Assembly: GCA_036496585.1 (NCBI GenBank)
Contig: DASXLB010000066.1
Coordinates: 1-64,000, forward strand
DNA length: 64,000 bases
From: Vicinamibacterales bacterium
GTDB taxonomy: Bacteria; Acidobacteriota; Vicinamibacteria; Vicinamibacterales; 2-12-FULL-66-21
Reading direction: 5' to 3'
Shown here in pieces: positions 50,420 to 60,200 of the stretch. The notes under the pieces were generated by a model, which worked only from the letters and a program-made list of their open reading frames with translations, made no database searches and was not told the origin of the DNA. The translations under genes were made by a program, and so were the position numbers. Within the stretch, counting starts at the first letter, position 1, and every line of letters starts with the position of its first letter.

Positions 50420-50740
50420 ATGCCTGACGTCTATCTGGGCGAGCTCGAACAGATTGTGCTGCTGGCGGTGCTCCGGCTCGGCGACCAGGCGTATGCCGTT
50501 CCTATCCTCGATCAAATCGAGCGGCAGGCGGGTCGGCGGGTCGCGCGCGGCGCGCTCTACACGGCGCTCGATCGGCTCGAATCGAAAGGCTGCCTGCGGT
50601 CGCGGCTCGGCGAACCCCTGGCCGAGCGCGGCGGCCGCGCCCGGCGGTATTTCACCGTCACGCCGTCCGCCGTCCGCGCACTCAGGGAATCCCGGCTCGC
50701 GCTGCAGCGCCTCTGGAACGGCCTGGAGTCGATTCTGTGA
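50420..50740 (+). CDS. PadR-family transcriptional regulator
   Basis: A 106-residue winged-helix protein. VYLGELEQIVLLAVLRLGDQAYAVPILDQIERQ is the first two helices; RVARGALYTALDRLESKGCLRSRL is the recognition helix and turn; ERGGRARRYFTVT is the wing; a short dimer helix closes it. In Acidobacteria, PadR genes of this short type sit in front of ADOP permeases, as here: the next gene overlaps by four bases (GTGA). It probably represses this pair through the palindrome at its own start codon. The ligand is unknown. Confidence 0.9.
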   Translation: MPDVYLGELEQIVLLAVLRLGDQAYAVPILDQIERQAGRRVARGALYTALDRLESKGCLRSRLGEPLAERGGRARRYFTVTPSAVRALRESRLALQRLWNGLESIL

Positions 50741-53388
50741 GCCACCTTCGCTCGCGCGGCGCGCGCGGGCCTCGATCTCCGAGGCTGACCGACTGGCTGC
50801 TCGCGCTCACCGTCCCGAGCGCAGACGAGCGCGACATGATCCTCGGCGACCTCGAGGAGGAATGCGCGACGCGCGGCCCGACCTGGTGCTGGCGGCAGGC
50901 CGCCGGCATCGCGGCCCATGCGGCATTTCGCCGCGCCCCGACCCGAGACCGTCCCACCCGCGCTGGAGACCGACTGATGACCACCCTTCTGAACGACATC
51001 CGCTACGGCTGGCGCGGCCTGCGCAAGCGGCCGCTGCTCACCCTCACCGTTGCCGGCACGCTGGCGCTCGGCCTGGGCGCCAACGCCGCGATCTTCAACG
51101 TGATCGATCGCCTGGTGCTGCGGCCATTCCCGTTCGCTGATCCCGACCGGGTCGTGATGGTCAGTGAAACCGGGCCCGGGCTCGACTTCAAGAAGGAGAC
51201 GACGTCGCCCGCCAACTTCCTCGACTGGCGCGCGCAAGCCGATTCCCTGACCGCGCTCACCGCCATGGCCTGGTGGGACGCCAACCTGCTCGAGAAGAAC
51301 GACCCGGAGCGTGTCCAGGGGTACCTGGTTTCGGCCGACTACTTCGACGCGCTCGGCGTGCATCCGGCGCTCGGACGCGGCTTCGTCAAGGACGACGAAA
51401 CCTTCGGCCGCCACTACGTCGTCGTGCTGAGCGACGCCTTGTGGAAGCGGCGGTTCGACGGCGATCCGTCAATCGTCGGACGCAGCATCACAATCGACGG
51501 CCAGCCCTACACCGTGATCGGCATCGCGCCGCCGCGCTTCCAGTTCCCTGATGGCTCGTCGCTGTGGGCGCCGCTCGCGTTCGATCCGAAGACGGCGCCG
51601 CGGCGCGACGCGCGATTCCTCACCGTGGTCGGCCACCTCGCGCCGGGCCGGACGTTCGAAGAGGCAACGTCGCAGATGAACGTGCTCGCGGTCCGTCTCG
51701 CACAGCAGTATCCCGACGCCAATCGCGATCACGGCGTGCACGTCTACACGCTGTCGCAGGGCATGCTCGACGAAGGAACCGGATCGATTCTCTCGATGTG
51801 GCAGGCGTCGGCGTTCGTCGTGCTGCTCATCGCCTGCGCCAACATCGCCAACCTGCTGCTGGCGCGCGCCGCCGAGCGCCGCCGTGACGTCGCCGTCCGC
51901 CTCGCGCTGGGCGCCAGCCGCGGCCGCATCGTCCGCGAACTCCTGACCGAGAGCGTGCTCCTCGCCTGCGTGGCCGTCCCGCCGGCGATGGGCTTCGCAT
52001 GGGCGGGGCTGTACCTGATGCGCATCGCGATGCCGGCGAACATCATCCGGTTCGTGCCGGGCTTCGAATCGCTGGGCCCCGACTTCCGGCTGCTCGCCTT
52101 TACGCTGGCGCTGGCGTTCCTGACCGCCTGCATTTTCGGGATCCTGCCGGCGTTCCAGGCGGCGCGGTCGCGCGTCGCCGAAACGCTGAAGGAGGGCGGC
52201 CGCAGCGCCACCGGCCGTCAGTTCCTGCGACGCGCCATCGTGGTTGCCGAGATCGCGATCGCGCTGCCGCTGCTGGTGACGGCGGGGCTCGGCGTGCTCG
52301 GCACGAACCGGTTCCTCAACGGCCCGCAGGGTTATGACCCCGATGGTCTCTTGACGATGAAGCTGGTCCTGCCCGAGCGCAAGTATCCCGACGACGCGAC
52401 GCGGCGGCGTTTCATCGAGCGCGCCGTCCAGGAAGTGTCGACGGTGGCGGGCGTCGAACGGGCGTCGATCGCGAACAACCTGCCGGCGACAGGCGGCAAC
52501 TCGTCCCGGACGATCGAGATCGACGGCCATCCCCCGGCGGATCCGAAGAACCCGCCGTCGGCCGACAACCGCCTCGTCACTTCCGGCTACCTCGGTGTGA
52601 TGCGAATCCCCATCCAGCGCGGGCGCGGCGTGACTGACGCGGATCGCGAGGACACCGCACCGGTCGTGGTCGTCAGCGAGTCGATGGCGCGCAAGTACTG
52701 GCCGGATGAGGATCCCATCGGCCGACGCGTCAAGATCGGCGGCAAGGACTGGGTGACCGTGGTCGGCATCTGCGGCGACGTCATTCAGGACTGGTTCATG
52801 CGCCGCAACGCGCCGACGATCTACCGGCCGATCGCGCAGGCGCCGTCCGATTATTTTGGCGTCGTGGTGCGCACGGCGGGCGATCCGACGAGCGCCGCGG
52901 CCGGCGTCCGCGCCGCGCTGCTCCGCGTCGATCCCGACCAGCCCGTGTTCGACATGATGACGATGCGGCGGCAGCTGCACGAGCGGACGATCGGCCTCCA
53001 GTACCTCGCGTCGATCATGGCCACCTTCGCGATCCTCGCGCTGATTCTGGCGGCGGTCGGGCTTTATGCCGTGATCGCCTATTTCGTGGCGCAGCGCCGT
53101 CACGAGATCGGGCTGCGGATGGCGCTCGGCGCCACCGGCGGCGACGTCGTGCGGCTGACGATCGGGCAGGCGTTCAGGCTCACGGTGGTCGGGACGGCGA
53201 TCGGATTCGCATTGTCGCTGGCGTTGGCGCGGGTCATGGAAACGGCGCTGCTGGGCATCGCGACGAGCGACGCGAAGGTCTTCGCGGCGTTTGCGGGCGT
53301 GCTCATGGCGGCGGCGCTGCTGGCGGGCTACATTCCCGCGCGGCGGGCGGCGGCTATCGACCCGATGGTCGCGCTGCGCGCGGAATAA
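50737..53388 (+). CDS. ADOP-family ABC-type permease (MacB/FtsX, duplicated), with prefix domain
   Basis: An 883-residue inner-membrane protein. Residues 1-80 are a permease-prefix domain (LTDWLLALTVPSADERDMILGDLEEE), found in PadR-linked members. Then two FtsX/MacB repeats: LLNDIRYGWRGLRKRPLLTLTVAGTLALGLGANAAIFNVID with a span near 120, a periplasmic domain, and a four-span core near 370-480, followed by a second copy that ends with spans near 770-880. This duplicated layout is the Acidobacterial duplicated orphan permease. No ATPase gene is adjacent. The start is GTG overlapping the PadR stop. Substrate is unknown. Confidence 0.9.
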   Translation: MSHLRSRGARGPRSPRLTDWLLALTVPSADERDMILGDLEEECATRGPTWCWRQAAGIAAHAAFRRAPTRDRPTRAGDRLMTTLLNDIRYGWRGLRKRPLLTLTVAGTLALGLGANAAIFNVIDRLVLRPFPFADPDRVVMVSETGPGLDFKKETTSPANFLDWRAQADSLTALTAMAWWDANLLEKNDPERVQGYLVSADYFDALGVHPALGRGFVKDDETFGRHYVVVLSDALWKRRFDGDPSIVGRSITIDGQPYTVIGIAPPRFQFPDGSSLWAPLAFDPKTAPRRDARFLTVVGHLAPGRTFEEATSQMNVLAVRLAQQYPDANRDHGVHVYTLSQGMLDEGTGSILSMWQASAFVVLLIACANIANLLLARAAERRRDVAVRLALGASRGRIVRELLTESVLLACVAVPPAMGFAWAGLYLMRIAMPANIIRFVPGFESLGPDFRLLAFTLALAFLTACIFGILPAFQAARSRVAETLKEGGRSATGRQFLRRAIVVAEIAIALPLLVTAGLGVLGTNRFLNGPQGYDPDGLLTMKLVLPERKYPDDATRRRFIERAVQEVSTVAGVERASIANNLPATGGNSSRTIEIDGHPPADPKNPPSADNRLVTSGYLGVMRIPIQRGRGVTDADREDTAPVVVVSESMARKYWPDEDPIGRRVKIGGKDWVTVVGICGDVIQDWFMRRNAPTIYRPIAQAPSDYFGVVVRTAGDPTSAAAGVRAALLRVDPDQPVFDMMTMRRQLHERTIGLQYLASIMATFAILALILAAVGLYAVIAYFVAQRRHEIGLRMALGATGGDVVRLTIGQAFRLTVVGTAIGFALSLALARVMETALLGIATSDAKVFAAFAGVLMAAALLAGYIPARRAAAIDPMVALRAE

Positions 53389-53406
53389 AGGCGCGAGGGG
53401 AGGGCG

Positions 53407-54030
53407 TCAGCGGATGTCGGTCGCGAGGCCCCGGATCAGCCGCAGGAGCATGTCGACGGCGACGGGGTTGTGTCCCCCCTGCGGAATGATGATGTCGGCG
53501 TAGCGCTTGCTGGGCTCGACGAACTCGAGATGCATCGGCTTGACGGTGCCGAGGTATTGGTCGATGACCGACTCCACCGTCCGGCCGCGCTCGGCGATAT
53601 CGCGGCGCAAGCGGCGGATGAATCGTGTGTCGTCGTCGGTATCGACGAACACCTTCACGTCCATCAGCTTTCGCAACTCCGGATCCGTGTAAATCAGAAT
53701 CCCTTCGACGATCATCGCGCGTGCCGGCGCGATTGTCTCCGTCTCGTCTTTACGCGCATGACGGGCGAAATCGTAGACCGGCACCTGCACGACCCGTCCG
53801 GCTCGAAGCTCGTTGACGTCACGGACGAGCAGATCGGTCTCGAGTGAATCGGGGTGGTCGTAGTTCAGCGCGGCGCGCTCTTCGAGGCGGAGGTCGTTAC
53901 GGTCGCGGTAGTAGCGATCGTGCTCGAGCACGGGCACCCGGGCATCGCCCAGCGCGTCGAGAATCTTGCGAACGACGGTCGTCTTGCCCGAGCCCGAGCC
54001 TCCGGCGACGCCGATGACGAGCGGATGCAC
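53407..54030 (-). CDS. udk: Uridine kinase
   Basis: A 207-residue cytosolic P-loop kinase that phosphorylates uridine and cytidine with ATP or GTP in pyrimidine salvage. Walker A GGSGSGKTT at residues 9-17; LEHDRYYRDRNDL, the NYDHPDSLETDLL substrate loop and IVEGILIYTDPELR follow; RRLRRDIAERGRT is the lid. Length and motif order match the family. It is the only nucleotide gene on this strand here and stands alone between the ADOP permease and an exported unknown protein. Confidence 0.93.
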   Translation of the reverse strand: MHPLVIGVAGGSGSGKTTVVRKILDALGDARVPVLEHDRYYRDRNDLRLEERAALNYDHPDSLETDLLVRDVNELRAGRVVQVPVYDFARHARKDETETIAPARAMIVEGILIYTDPELRKLMDVKVFVDTDDDTRFIRRLRRDIAERGRTVESVIDQYLGTVKPMHLEFVEPSKRYADIIIPQGGHNPVAVDMLLRLIRGLATDIR

Positions 54031-54076
54031 GGCTGAAGTGTATCCCGCCCGACACCAGCCACCCCCTGTCGCTTCG

Positions 54077-54646
54077 CTACTTCACCGGATGCACCTCGTT
54101 GAGCATGACCGGCTCGTTCGTGAAGTTCTCGAGCTCGACGTTGCCGCTCTCGGTCGCGGTGACCTTGGTGTAGATCGACGCCCATCCTTTGCCGAGGCCG
54201 TTCTTGTCGAGCTGCAGCTCGATGACCGTGAATGGGTAGTCCACGGTCCGGGGATGGTTGGCCGCTTCCCAGGACCCGATGTAGCGATCGGTGCCGAGGA
54301 CGATCCGCCGGCCGCCTTCCGGCTGCGGAATCTGCCGCGCGAAGTGCAGATCGTAGCGCAGCGAGCCTGGCGTGTTGATGAAGCCGACGACCGGCATCTT
54401 CTGCAACGCCTCGAGCAGCGCATCCTGTCCCTTGCTGCGCAGGATCTCGATCAAGCCGGTGCGATCGGCGTCGGTCGACCAGCGGTTGATGGTGATATCG
54501 ACCTGCGCCGTGCCCGCCCGCGGCGTCATGGTGCTCGTATCGACGGCGAACGCGGTGAACTTCTCCGGCTGCGCCATGTTGGACTGTGCCGCCATCGGAA
54601 CGGTGACAATGGCCGCCAGACACGCGGCTGCGAAACTCTTCAGCAT
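54077..54646 (-). CDS. Exported protein of unknown function
   Basis: A 189-residue protein with a signal peptide MLKSFAAACLAAIVTVPMAAQ. The mature part is strand-rich and opens with KFTAFAVDTSTMTPRAGTAQVDITINRWSTDADR; further blocks are YDLHFARQIP and YPFTVIELQLDKNGLGKGW. The name and function are not known to me, but it looks like a conserved family of acidobacterial exported proteins. The start at 54646 is fixed by GGAGGT seven bases upstream. It is divergent from the GT-C-like gene, which begins 74 bases away. Confidence 0.7.
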   Translation of the reverse strand: MLKSFAAACLAAIVTVPMAAQSNMAQPEKFTAFAVDTSTMTPRAGTAQVDITINRWSTDADRTGLIEILRSKGQDALLEALQKMPVVGFINTPGSLRYDLHFARQIPQPEGGRRIVLGTDRYIGSWEAANHPRTVDYPFTVIELQLDKNGLGKGWASIYTKVTATESGNVELENFTNEPVMLNEVHPVK

Positions 54647-54720
54647 GGATCCGACCTCCGATTCTGGAGACGACATTGCAATTCATCCGCCAGCGGCGCG
54701 GCGTCGGAAAATGGCGCCGG

Positions 54721-56340
54721 ATGAGCGATAATCTCGCGCCGATGACATCCGAGCGCCGCACCAGGGCCCTTGCCGTCTGCGTGCTGCTTGCGCTGATCCA
54801 TACCTGGCCGCTGGCGATGCACCCCGGCCGCTATTCCCGCAACGACAACGCCGACACTCAACTGAACGAGTGGATCCTCGCCTGGGTCGAGCACGAGCTG
54901 CCGCGCGCTCCCCTGCACCTCTTTGAGGCCAATATTTTCTATCCGGCCCACGACGCGCTGGCGTTCTCGGAACCGCTCATCGTGCCGGCGCTGCTCGGCG
55001 CGCCGATCGCGTGGAGCGGCGGGTCGCCCGTTCTCGTCTACAACCTCGTCCTGATCGCGGGGTTTGCGCTGACCGCTTTTGCCACGTTCCTGCTCGTCGA
55101 GAGCTGGACCGGCAGCTTCTTCGCCGGGCTCCTGGCGGGTTCGGCATTCGCATTCAATACGCACACGCTGACGAGGCTCCCGCACATCCAGGGCATCCAC
55201 ATCTATTCGCTCCCGCTCGTGCTCCTCGCGGCCGACACACTGCTGCGCGAGGGTTCGTGGAAGGCCGGGGCCGCGCTCGTCGGCGGGCTGGCCCTGGCGG
55301 CCTACACATCGGGCTATCTCATCGTCTTCGCCGCGGTGATGCTGGCGATCTTCGGCGTCGCGACGCTGCCGGTGTGGCGGCCGCAATGGCGGTTCGTCGG
55401 CCCGCGCACCGCGGCCGCCCTGGCGTTGTCGGCGCTCGTCCTCGTGCCGATCTACCTCCCTTATCACCGGGCCGCGACCGAGCAGCACATGCTGCGCAGC
55501 CTCGATCTGGTGAAGGAGTATTCGGCGACGCCGCGCGGGTTCCTCGCCTCGGCCGGACGGATCCACTTTTCGACCTGGAGCGGACGGTTCTTCAAGGATC
55601 CGGTCGACAGCTTTTTCCCCGGCTTCACGCTAATCGTGCTCGCCGCCATGGCGCTCCTCAGGCGCCACGAATCGGGCGTCTCGCGATGGCGGATCGTCGG
55701 CGTGGGCGCCTTCGCCGCCGCCGGGGCGGTGCTCGCGCTCGGTACCGCCACGCCCTTCTACGGCTGGCTGTATCACGTGTTTCCGCCGATGCAGGGGCTG
55801 CGCGCCGCGGCGCGTTTCGGCAATCTGTTCCTGCTCGGCATGGCGATTCTCGCCGGCTACGGTGCGGCGGGCATCCGGCGCCCGGCGGTCGCCATCGCGC
55901 TGATCGTGCTCGTCAACGCCGAAGCGCTGAGGGCGCCGTTCACCTATCAGCCGTTCGCCGGGATCCCTTCCGTGTACGCGCTGCTGCGTGACGAGCCGGG
56001 CCCCGTGGTCGTGGCCGAGCAGCCGTTCTACCCGCCCTGGGCGGTCTTCCTCAACGGCTCCTACGTGCTGAATTCGACCGCGCACTGGCGGCCGCTGATG
56101 AACGGCTACAGCGGCTATACGCCGGACACCTACCATCAGTACGCGAACGCGTTCTGGTACTTCCCGCAGGAGTGGGCCATCAAGGCGATGAAGGACGCCG
56201 GCGTCACGCACGTCGTCGTCCACCCGGCGGCGTTCCGCCGCGACCACCAGGAAGTGGTGCCGCTGCTCGACGCACGAAGCGATTTCGAGTTGCTCGGCAT
56301 CGGGGCCGACGACGTGCGGCTGTATCGCCTGAAACGCTGA
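54721..56340 (+). CDS. Polytopic GT-C-like membrane protein
   Basis: A 539-residue protein with about 10-11 spans. The first loop HPGRYSRNDNADTQLNEWILAWVEHEL carries an Asp-rich pattern at the place of the catalytic Asp in GT-C glycosyltransferases; LTRLPHIQGIHIYSLPLVLLA comes later, and the soluble C-terminus contains PVVVAEQPFYPPWAVFLN and AGVTHVVVHPAAF. This is similar to hypothetical bacterial membrane glycosyltransferases but no sugar donor is evident. Possible starts are ATG at 54721 or 54742; neither has a Shine-Dalgarno. It is unrelated in position to the three GT-C genes at 19-23 kb. Confidence 0.65.
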   Translation: MSDNLAPMTSERRTRALAVCVLLALIHTWPLAMHPGRYSRNDNADTQLNEWILAWVEHELPRAPLHLFEANIFYPAHDALAFSEPLIVPALLGAPIAWSGGSPVLVYNLVLIAGFALTAFATFLLVESWTGSFFAGLLAGSAFAFNTHTLTRLPHIQGIHIYSLPLVLLAADTLLREGSWKAGAALVGGLALAAYTSGYLIVFAAVMLAIFGVATLPVWRPQWRFVGPRTAAALALSALVLVPIYLPYHRAATEQHMLRSLDLVKEYSATPRGFLASAGRIHFSTWSGRFFKDPVDSFFPGFTLIVLAAMALLRRHESGVSRWRIVGVGAFAAAGAVLALGTATPFYGWLYHVFPPMQGLRAAARFGNLFLLGMAILAGYGAAGIRRPAVAIALIVLVNAEALRAPFTYQPFAGIPSVYALLRDEPGPVVVAEQPFYPPWAVFLNGSYVLNSTAHWRPLMNGYSGYTPDTYHQYANAFWYFPQEWAIKAMKDAGVTHVVVHPAAFRRDHQEVVPLLDARSDFELLGIGADDVRLYRLKR

Positions 56341-56397
56341 CGTCCAGCCAGGCATCGAGGCCTGCCCGACAGCCGCCGCCTGCGCTACAGTGTCGCG

Positions 56398-56835
56398 ATG
56401 ATCAGCGTTCGCATTCACCGCCTGCGTGCCGACGTGCCGCTCCCCAGGTACGAGACGGCCGGCGCCGCGGGATTCGATCTGGCGGCCAGCGAAGACGTCA
56501 CGGTACCGCCTGGCGGGGTCGTGCTGGTGCCGACCGGCCTCGTCATAGAAGTACCGCGTGGGCACCTTCTCGGCGTGTTCGCGCGCAGCAGCACTCCGCT
56601 GAAGCGCGGACTGATGGTCGCCAACGGCGTCGGCGTCGTCGACGAGGACTACTGCGGTCCGGCGGACGAGATCCGGATCCAGGTTCTGAACTTCACGGCC
56701 GCGCCCGTCACCGTGGCGCGCGGCGACCGCATCGCGCAGGGGGTGTTGCTACCGATCGCGCGCGCCGAGTGGCAGGAGACCGCCGACGCGCCGCGCCCCG
56801 GCTCGCGCGGCGGCTTTGGCGCCACCGGTGGGTAA
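56398..56835 (+). CDS. dut: dUTP diphosphatase
   Basis: A 145-residue trimeric-type dUTPase that converts dUTP to dUMP and pyrophosphate, limiting uracil in DNA. All five motifs are visible: AGAAGFDLAA (1), ARSSTPLKRGL (2), GVGVVDEDYCGPADEI (3, with the catalytic Asp), RIAQGVLLP (4) and SRGGFGATGG (5). Motif 2 reads ARSST where most members have GRSSL, a small departure. Its stop is one base before the start of the deoxynucleoside-phosphate hydrolase gene, so the two form a nucleotide-sanitation pair. Confidence 0.93.
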   Translation: MISVRIHRLRADVPLPRYETAGAAGFDLAASEDVTVPPGGVVLVPTGLVIEVPRGHLLGVFARSSTPLKRGLMVANGVGVVDEDYCGPADEIRIQVLNFTAAPVTVARGDRIAQGVLLPIARAEWQETADAPRPGSRGGFGATGG

Positions 56836-56836
56836 G

Positions 56837-57274
56837 ATGCGCATCTACCTGGCCTGCACGGTCCGCGGCGACCGCGGCGCCGTCGCGGCGTTGCGCACGC
56901 TCGTCACCGCGCTCGACGCCATCGGCCACACGGTGCTGACCGCGCATCTGCTCGAGGACGGCGTCGACGCCGCGGAGGCGGCGCTCACCGAACGCGCGGT
57001 GTACGAACGCGACATTGCGTGGTTGGAATCGTGCGACGTGCTGATCGCCGACGCGTCGGGCTCGAGCTACGGGGTTGGCTTCGAGGTCGGCTACGTCCTT
57101 GGCCGCAGCGATCGAACGGTGCAGCGCGTGTTGCTGCTCTATCGTGCCGATCGCGCCAATCAGATCTCGCGGCTCGTCCATGGCAACACGCACCCGCGCT
57201 GCACGGTCCTGAAATACGACAACCCGGCCGATTTGATCGACCGGGTTGCCGAGTACTTGTCCGGCCCGGCCTGA
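56837..57274 (+). CDS. DNPH1/RCL-like 2'-deoxynucleoside 5'-monophosphate N-hydrolase
   Basis: A 145-residue protein of the nucleoside deoxyribosyltransferase fold. The first strand is MRIYLACTVRGDRG (compare FCGSIRGG in RCL), ERDIAWLESCDVLIADAS holds the Asp, and GSSYGVGFEVGYVLG holds the catalytic Glu and ends in the expected helix. DNPH1 cleaves the N-glycosidic bond of dNMPs; the human enzyme removes 5-hydroxymethyl-dUMP. I chose ATG at 56837 over an earlier TTG because the fold starts there. Directly after dut it probably removes unwanted deoxynucleotides such as dUMP analogues. A deoxyribosyltransferase is the alternative. Confidence 0.84.
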   Translation: MRIYLACTVRGDRGAVAALRTLVTALDAIGHTVLTAHLLEDGVDAAEAALTERAVYERDIAWLESCDVLIADASGSSYGVGFEVGYVLGRSDRTVQRVLLLYRADRANQISRLVHGNTHPRCTVLKYDNPADLIDRVAEYLSGPA

Positions 57275-57299
57275 AGCGTCCGGGACGAGAAGGCCCGCG

Positions 57300-60200
57300 C
57301 TACTTCGCGGCTGCGGTCTCGTGGCCGTGCAGCGGCGCGTCGGTCAGGTCGGCTGTCTTGCGCCGCTTCATCCACGCCTGGATCAGCTCCATGTAGATGT
57401 AGAAGACGGGCGTGACGTAGAGCGTGAGCGTCTGCGACACGAGCAGGCCGCCGACGACGGCGAGGCCGAGCGGGCGGCGCGCCTCGGCGCCAGCGCCGAG
57501 GCCAAGCGCGATCGGCAGCGTGCCCATCAGCGCCGCCATCGTCGTCATCATGATCGGTCGGAAGCGGACGAGACACGCCTCGTAGATTGCATCGGCGGCG
57601 GTGACCTCGCGCTCGCGCCTGGCTTCCACGGCGAAGTCGACCATCATGATGCCGTTCTTCTTGACGAGACCGACCAGCATGATGATGCCGACGAAGGCGT
57701 AGATGTCGAGGTCGGCCTTGAAGATGAGCAGCGTCAGCAGCGCGCCGAAGCCGGCTGACGGCAGACCCGAGAGAATCGTCAGCGGGTGGATGAAGCTCTC
57801 GTAGAGGATGCCGAGGACGACGTAGATGACGAAGATCGCCAGCGCGAGAATCCAGCCGAGGCCGCGCATCGAGTCCTGGAAGGCCTGCGCGGTCCCTTGC
57901 GGCGTCGCCTGCACCGAGGCCGGCAGCGTCTGACGCGACATCTCCTGGACGGCCGCCAGCGCGTCGCCGAGCGCCACGCCCGGGCGCGTGTTGAAGGTGA
58001 TCGTCACCGACGGCAGCTGGCCGATGTGATTGATCTGCTGCGGCCCGACGGTCTGGCGCGTCGTCACCACCGCCGACAACGGGATCAGCTTCTGAGTCAG
58101 CGAGCTCTGCACGTACAGCATCGACAGCGCGGCCGGGTTGCGCTGGTATTGGGGGGCCACCTGCATGATGACCTGGTACTCGTCGTCAGGCGCGTAGATC
58201 TGGGAGATCTGCAGGGCGCTGTACGACGACGAGAGCGCCGACTGCACCTGATCGACGGTGAGGCCGAGCGCGGCGATCTGCTCGCGATCGAGATCGACGT
58301 TGAGCTGCGGCGTCTTCAACTGCAGGTCGGAGGTGACGTCCTGCAGCTGCGGCATGTCCCGCAGACGCTGCTCGAAATCCGGAGCGACGCGGTACAGCTC
58401 GTCGGTGTCAGGATCCTGGAGGGCGATCTGGTAGCCGCCGGCGCCGCGGCCCGGACCGCCGCCGATGCGGATGGCCGGCGGATTCTGGAGGGTGACTCGC
58501 GTGCCGGGCACGCGGTTCAGCTTGGGACGCAGCTCCTCGATCACCTGATCGGCGGACAGCGAGCGCTGGTCGCGCGGCTTGAGATCCATGTTCAGGCGGC
58601 CGCCGCCGGCGTCGGCGGTGAACGCCATGATGTTCGAATCCTGCTGCAGGATCCGCATCAGATCCTGCATGTGCTGCACCTGGATGTCGTAGCCGATCCC
58701 CTGCGCCATTTCGACCGAGCCGCTGATCTGGCCGGTGTCGACGTTGGGGATGAACCCTTTCGGGATCACCATGAAGAGGTAGACCGTGCCGGCGAGCAGC
58801 GCCCCGGAGACCACCATCGTCGTGCCCTTGAAGCGGATCGTCTGACGCAGCGTCCAGGCATAGCCGTGCAGCCACGCGTCGAAGGTCTTCTCGACGGCGT
58901 TGTACATCCGGCCGTGGTGCATCGAATGCAGCGGCTTGAGGAACCGGCTGCAGAGCATCGGGGTCAGCGACAGCGAGACGACGCCCGATACCAGGATCGA
59001 TGCGGCGATCGTCACCGCGAACTCGTGCATCAGCCGGCCGACGATGCCGCCCATGAAGAGGATGGGGATGAACACCGCGGCGAGCGAGATCGTCATCGAG
59101 ACGATGGTGAAGGAGATCTCCTTCGAGCCGTCGAACGCCGCCTGCATGCGCGGCTTGCCCATCTCCATGTGCCTGACGATGTTCTCGAGCATGACGATGG
59201 CGTCGTCGACGACGAAGCCGACCGAGAGCGTGAGCGCCATCAGAGAGAGGTTGTCGAGGCTGTAGTTCAGCGCCCACATCACCGCGAACGTGCCGACAAT
59301 CGAGAACGGCAGCGCCAGGCTGGGGATCACCGTCGCCGAGAAGTTGCGCAAGAAGAGGAAGATGACCAGCACGACGAGCACGACGGTCAGCACCAGCGTG
59401 AACTTGACGTCGTCGACCGACTCGCGGATCGGCACGGATCGATCGCTGCGGATGCCGAGCTGCACCGACGGCGGCAGCATCGCCTGCAGCTCGGGGATGA
59501 GCGCCTTGACGCGGTCGACGACTTCGACCGTATTGGTGCCGGGCTGGCGCTGGACGCCGAGGTAGACCGTCAGGTTGCCGTTGTACCAGCTGCCGTTGCG
59601 CGGATTCTCGACGCCGTCGTAGACGTTGGCGACTTCCTCGAGGCGGACCGGGTTGCCGTTGCTGTAGGCGATCACGATCGGCCGGTACTGCTCGGCCGAC
59701 ACGAGCTGGCCGCTCGACTGCACGACGAAGTTGCGGTTCGGCCCGAAGAGCGTGCCGGTCGGCCGATTCACGTTGGCGCCGCTGATCGCGTTGGCCACCT
59801 GGTCGATGCCGATGTGCCGCGCCGCCAGCTGCGTCGGATCGATGTCGATGCGCACGGCATACTTCTGCGCCCCGTACACGGAGACCTGGGCCACACCGGT
59901 GACCATCGACAGGCGCTGCGCCAGCGTGTTCTCCGCATAGCGATCGACCTGCGCCAGCGGCAGCGTCGCCGAGCTCAAGGTGAGGAACAGCACCGGCGAG
60001 TCGGACGGATTGCTCTTGTTGTAGGACGGCGGCGACGGCATGCCCGGCGGCAGGCTGCGGGCGCTGCGCGCGATCATCGTCTGCACGTCTTGCGCGGCGG
60101 CGTCGATGTTGCGGTCCAGATCGAACGTCAGCGTGATGCTGGTGCTGCCCTGACGGCTGCTCGAGCTGATCGAGGTGATGCCGGCAATCGTCGAGAACTG

